This document shows, piece by piece, positions 29,871-32,092 of a stretch of DNA of 32,092 nucleotides; position 1 is the stretch's first letter; the number at the start of each line of letters is the position of its first letter. The DNA comes from a virus. The stretch spans positions 1 through 32,092 of IMG/VR virus record IMGVR_UViG_3300032401_000048; one strand, 5' to 3'. Below the pieces are notes generated by a model that was not told the origin of the DNA, did no database searches, and worked only from the letters and a program-made list of their open reading frames with translations. The position numbers and the translations under genes were made by a program.

Positions 29871-30187
29871 AACAACTACCTGACTTTTATCCAGCTAAAG
29901 GTAAATTAGACCCTGAAGTTATTTATCCGTCATTTGTGACGAAGCCCAAAAACATGACTAAAAAAGATTGGAAAAGGTTTGTGGATGAAAAAGTGGATGA
30001 GTCTATGTTTTTGGAATATGGAAAGCCTAAAGTAAAGAAAACCAAACCCAAACTTAACATCTCAAAGGTAGATGTAAAGGGTTTTACCTCCATCATCTGT
30101 AAGAAATGCGGTAAGGAGTTTAAGCATGTTGAACCGGAATTATGTGATGATTGTAAAATAGAGGATTCTGATGCGCCATATTGGTAA
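29867..30187 (+). CDS. Zinc-ribbon-tailed small protein (106 aa)
   Basis: The first two-thirds are basic and helical (KNMTKKDWKRFVDEKVDESM). The last part is a zinc ribbon, C-K-K-C-G then C-D-D-C (SIICKKCGKEFKHVEPELCD). It is coupled to the previous gene. Nucleic-acid binding is plausible; no family is recognised. Confidence 0.55.
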   Translation: MKQLPDFYPAKGKLDPEVIYPSFVTKPKNMTKKDWKRFVDEKVDESMFLEYGKPKVKKTKPKLNISKVDVKGFTSIICKKCGKEFKHVEPELCDDCKIEDSDAPYW

Positions 30188-30210
30188 ATGATTGAAAGGG
30201 GGTGAAACAT

Positions 30211-30750
30211 ATGAAAGCCAAGTTATTTTTCTTATTTAGTATTGTTTTTACTTTAGTACTGATGTCATCTAAATGGTTTACGGTGCCACTGGTAGAAGCC
30301 AATGTTGAAAACTGTATTCAGTTTAATGGTGAAGATGGTTGTCAAAGACCAACCCATACACCAACGCCGACACCAACACCTACCGAAACTCAACCTCAGC
30401 CGCCCCCGTCAAATACGGGTGGGCCGGGAGATGGCAGAAGTGATGGAGCTCATGGGCCAGCCTATGTTCCTGAAACCTGTACCGGGCCCATACCTGATAA
30501 GCCGGTATTAAATCGGTTTAAGGTCATTAATTCAACTACCGATGAATATGGTTGGGAACCGGTAAAGGGAGCTGATAAATATAGCGTAGTCTATGGCTAT
30601 AAGCCGGATATGCTGGTTTATGGGATTCCTGAATTACCGCCAAGCACCAGTTCAGTTCAGATCGGGGGTTTAAAACCCAATACCCAGTCTTGGGCGCAGG
30701 TCTGGGCGTGGATTGGGCCATGTGCCAGTTTCTCGAATATATTTAATTAG
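30211..30750 (+). CDS. Secreted protein with PT-rich linker and fibronectin-like domain
   Basis: The GTG at 30202 is inside the ribosome-binding region. GAAAGGGGGTG sits the right distance before ATG 30211, the true start. A signal peptide (residues 1-30, ending around LVEA) is followed by a (TP)n linker, a Gly-rich segment, and a C-terminal beta domain of fibronectin type III character (about residues 100-180), with the phrases YGWEPVKGADKYSVVYG and IGGLKPNTQSWAQVWAW. Four cysteines may pair. This is unusual among intracellular early genes. It would act outside the membrane, perhaps on the cell surface in superinfection exclusion. The linker style is typical of Chloroflexota and some candidate phyla. 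Confidence 0.65.
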   Translation: MKAKLFFLFSIVFTLVLMSSKWFTVPLVEANVENCIQFNGEDGCQRPTHTPTPTPTPTETQPQPPPSNTGGPGDGRSDGAHGPAYVPETCTGPIPDKPVLNRFKVINSTTDEYGWEPVKGADKYSVVYGYKPDMLVYGIPELPPSTSSVQIGGLKPNTQSWAQVWAWIGPCASFSNIFN

Positions 30751-30762
30751 GAGGTGAGATTT

Positions 30763-30936
30763 ATGGATAAAAAGAAGTATGAAAGTTTTACTATCAATAA
30801 AGCAGCCAACGGATTTTTACTGGATGCCGATTATAAACTTAAACCTGATGATGAAGAATATAATACCGAAACTGAACGCTGGATTTTTTTCACGGTAGAT
30901 GAAATGGTTACCAAATTAAAAGAATTACTCAGTTAG
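30763..30936 (+). CDS. Unknown small protein (57 aa), last gene of early block
   Basis: AGGAGGTG (about 30749-30756) is well placed for ATG 30763; the upstream GTG lies within it. The protein has a beta-rich core (FTINKAANGFLLDADYKL, ERWIFFTVDEM) and an amphipathic tail helix. No family is recognised. Confidence 0.55.
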   Translation: MDKKKYESFTINKAANGFLLDADYKLKPDDEEYNTETERWIFFTVDEMVTKLKELLS

Positions 30937-30946
30937 TATTCTGTAC

Positions 30947-30986
30947 TTCCGGCTTCTCTTTTTATATTTTTTTCAGGGAGCCGGAA
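30947..30986 (+). terminator. Candidate terminator between converging genes
   Basis: TTCCGGCT (30947-30954) pairs perfectly with AGCCGGAA (30979-30986) around a U-rich 24-nt loop. The T-tract is in the loop rather than after the stem, so it is a poor classical terminator, but it separates two converging operons. Confidence 0.35.
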
Positions 30987-30996
30987 ATAAAGAATA

Positions 30997-31290
30997 TTAT
31001 TCCCCCAATGGGAATTCGTGTTTAAAGGCAACGACCTGTTCAGCTAAGGCCCAATCGGTCTTGGCGTTGAGGAATTTGACACAACTCATGCACCCGCAAG
31101 CGATACGTCTTTGGTAAATTTGTTGAGCCGCTTCCTTGACTTCATCGGGGTAATTTACACCCGGTTGATATTTCTTAATTATTTCCAAGAAGAAGTTCCT
31201 TTCAAAATGATAATTGTCATAGTCAAAGGGCTTGGGATGAAACCCGTCAAACTCATCTTCTATTAAAGCTAGGGTTTCGGGACTTGTCAT
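30997..31290 (-). CDS. Uncharacterised protein with Cys cluster
   Basis: The 97-residue protein is acidic, with an N-terminal helix (SPETLALIEDEFDGFHPKPF) and a C-terminal cysteine cluster, R-R-I-A-C-G-C-M-S-C. That cluster might bind zinc or an Fe-S unit, or form disulphides. It overlaps the phosphoesterase stop by 4 nt (ATGA), so it is translated with it. No family is recognised. Confidence 0.5.
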   Translation of the reverse strand: MTSPETLALIEDEFDGFHPKPFDYDNYHFERNFFLEIIKKYQPGVNYPDEVKEAAQQIYQRRIACGCMSCVKFLNAKTDWALAEQVVAFKHEFPLGE

Positions 31291-32092
31291 TTCAGAGAAT
31301 TAACGGCTTCTTCAACCGTCCAATAAAATTCAATCTTCTGTTTACCCGGATAAAGTATTAAGGCGGTTGCCCCGATACCCTGTTCCCCGGTTCTAGCCCA
31401 TCCCATCTTTCTACTGTACCTGTCAGATTCCTTATAAGTTCCAAGTGATATGGCATGAATGGTTCTGTCTTTACCCCCGAAAGTCTTTCTGACCTGTCTA
31501 AGGTAACCCTTAACGTGGTTATGAGCCGTAACTGAAACTACATCACCGTTCATATTGCTTTCATCAAGTTGTTGCCGCCATGAAGCATGGGAATCGTTAT
31601 AGACTGAAAAGCCTTTATGCCTATGGCTTCCTACTATCTGGTAAGGAGTGGTTTGTTTGCCATCATACAGATTGACTGTAACGTAGCTTACACCCTCTAG
31701 GTAATGCGTTTGGTAGTTCTTTTGGAAGTTCTGGTATAAGGTATGCGCTCCGCTTCTGTCCCTCGCCCACATATCATGATCCCCTCCCCAAGCGGCTATT
31801 AAGTGTCCGTTTTCGGAAAGCTGCTTTAAGGCAGATTGCATAAATAGAACCTGTTCGTCACCCGATACGATCTGTTCCCCGGCTTCAGGAAAGAAAAAAT
31901 AACTGTCGGTTAAGTCCCCGAAGGCTAAAGAAAACCCGCCTACTGAGCGGGTAAGTTTTACATCATTGGCAAAAGCCCGGTAATTTACCTCATTTGATCC
32001 GGCGTGAACATCACCAACTAGGGTTAAAAGTATGGGTCTGCCGGTCTGGATGGTGACTTCTATAGCCTCTGGAATACCTAGTAGTTCGTGGC
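31287..32092 (-). CDS. Calcineurin-like metallophosphoesterase (5' end beyond right edge)
   Basis: The gene is open at 32092, so its start lies outside. In the visible 268 codons, the metal-binding motifs appear in order: VGDVHAGSN (the D-x-H motif), AFGDLTD (GD), AAWGGDHD (usually GNHD/E), GSHRHKGFS, and VTAHNHV (H-x-H). This is the calcineurin-like phosphoesterase fold, which hydrolyses phosphoesters such as nucleotide or nucleic-acid phosphates. GGDHD has an unusual G-D for G-N. It is convergent to the early block and followed directly by a small cysteine-cluster gene. The substrate is unknown. Confidence 0.75.
   Translation of the reverse strand, partial: HELLGIPEAIEVTIQTGRPILLTLVGDVHAGSNEVNYRAFANDVKLTRSVGGFSLAFGDLTDSYFFFPEAGEQIVSGDEQVLFMQSALKQLSENGHLIAAWGGDHDMWARDRSGAHTLYQNFQKNYQTHYLEGVSYVTVNLYDGKQTTPYQIVGSHRHKGFSVYNDSHASWRQQLDESNMNGDVVSVTAHNHVKGYLRQVRKTFGGKDRTIHAISLGTYKESDRYSRKMGWARTGEQGIGATALILYPGKQKIEFYWTVEEAVNSLK

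Noticed and set aside
1-32092. CRISPR arrays, tRNA or rRNA genes, integrase and transposase genes
   Set aside because: I saw no regular repeat-spacer array, no cloverleaf with a CCA-type end and no recombinase or transposase motifs. A tool search would be more reliable than my reading.
1-32092. Direct circular joining of the two window ends
   Set aside because: Joining position 32092 to position 1 puts the left-edge frame into an early stop and does not continue the phosphoesterase frame, so the window is not a complete circle at this junction.

Overview
The window is a fragment of a double-stranded DNA tailed-phage genome (free phage or prophage cannot be decided here). The evidence is a small and large terminase pair, a long portal, a scaffold-like protein, a major capsid protein and repeat-rich fibres. 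Neither end is complete: a structural gene runs off the left edge and a metallophosphoesterase gene comes in from the right edge. The portal length and the absence of a tape measure or tail tube suggest a podovirus-like virion, but this is only an inference. TAA, TAG and TGA all act as stops, so the genetic code is standard. The host is not identified. The PT-rich linker and fibronectin-like domain of one secreted protein recall Chloroflexota and candidate-phyla (Patescibacteria) proteins, which is a weak hint.

The layout is two opposed blocks. From about 21.26 kb down to the left edge, everything is on the minus strand (late block). In order of transcription it holds a sugar epimerase, a two-subunit short transketolase, small and large terminase, a nucleotidyltransferase-like protein, small proteins, a 979-residue polyvalent virion protein, the portal, small head genes, a run of fibre or decoration proteins with shared GT/AGT repeats, scaffold, major capsid protein, minor structural proteins, two FkbM methyltransferases, a GT8-like and a GT4-like glycosyltransferase, and the start of a further structural gene. 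Sugar and glycan genes therefore bracket the virion genes at both ends.

From about 21.4 kb to 30.9 kb most genes are on the plus strand (early or middle block). They include small unknown proteins, an SF3/AAA-like helicase-ATPase, a probable single-strand annealing protein, an HTH protein, a Cas4/RecB-like Fe-S nuclease, a SWIM zinc finger, an S4-like protein, several tiny zinc-binding or membrane proteins, and a secreted PT-rich fibronectin-like protein. A short minus-strand island at 23.0-24.1 kb carries an Hjc-like resolvase, an unexplained stretch of about 300 bp, a zinc-ribbon protein and an HTH regulator. The HTH gene faces the helicase operon across divergent promoters. At the right edge, two minus-strand genes converge on the early block.

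The most distinctive signal is regulatory. Several sigma70-type promoters (TTGACA, 16-18 bp, TANNNT) end only 6-9 bp before a start codon, so many messages look leaderless. Other genes have strong Shine-Dalgarno sites. Several promoters are overlaid by clear palindromes, and the first early gene is enclosed by a 27-bp inverted repeat.
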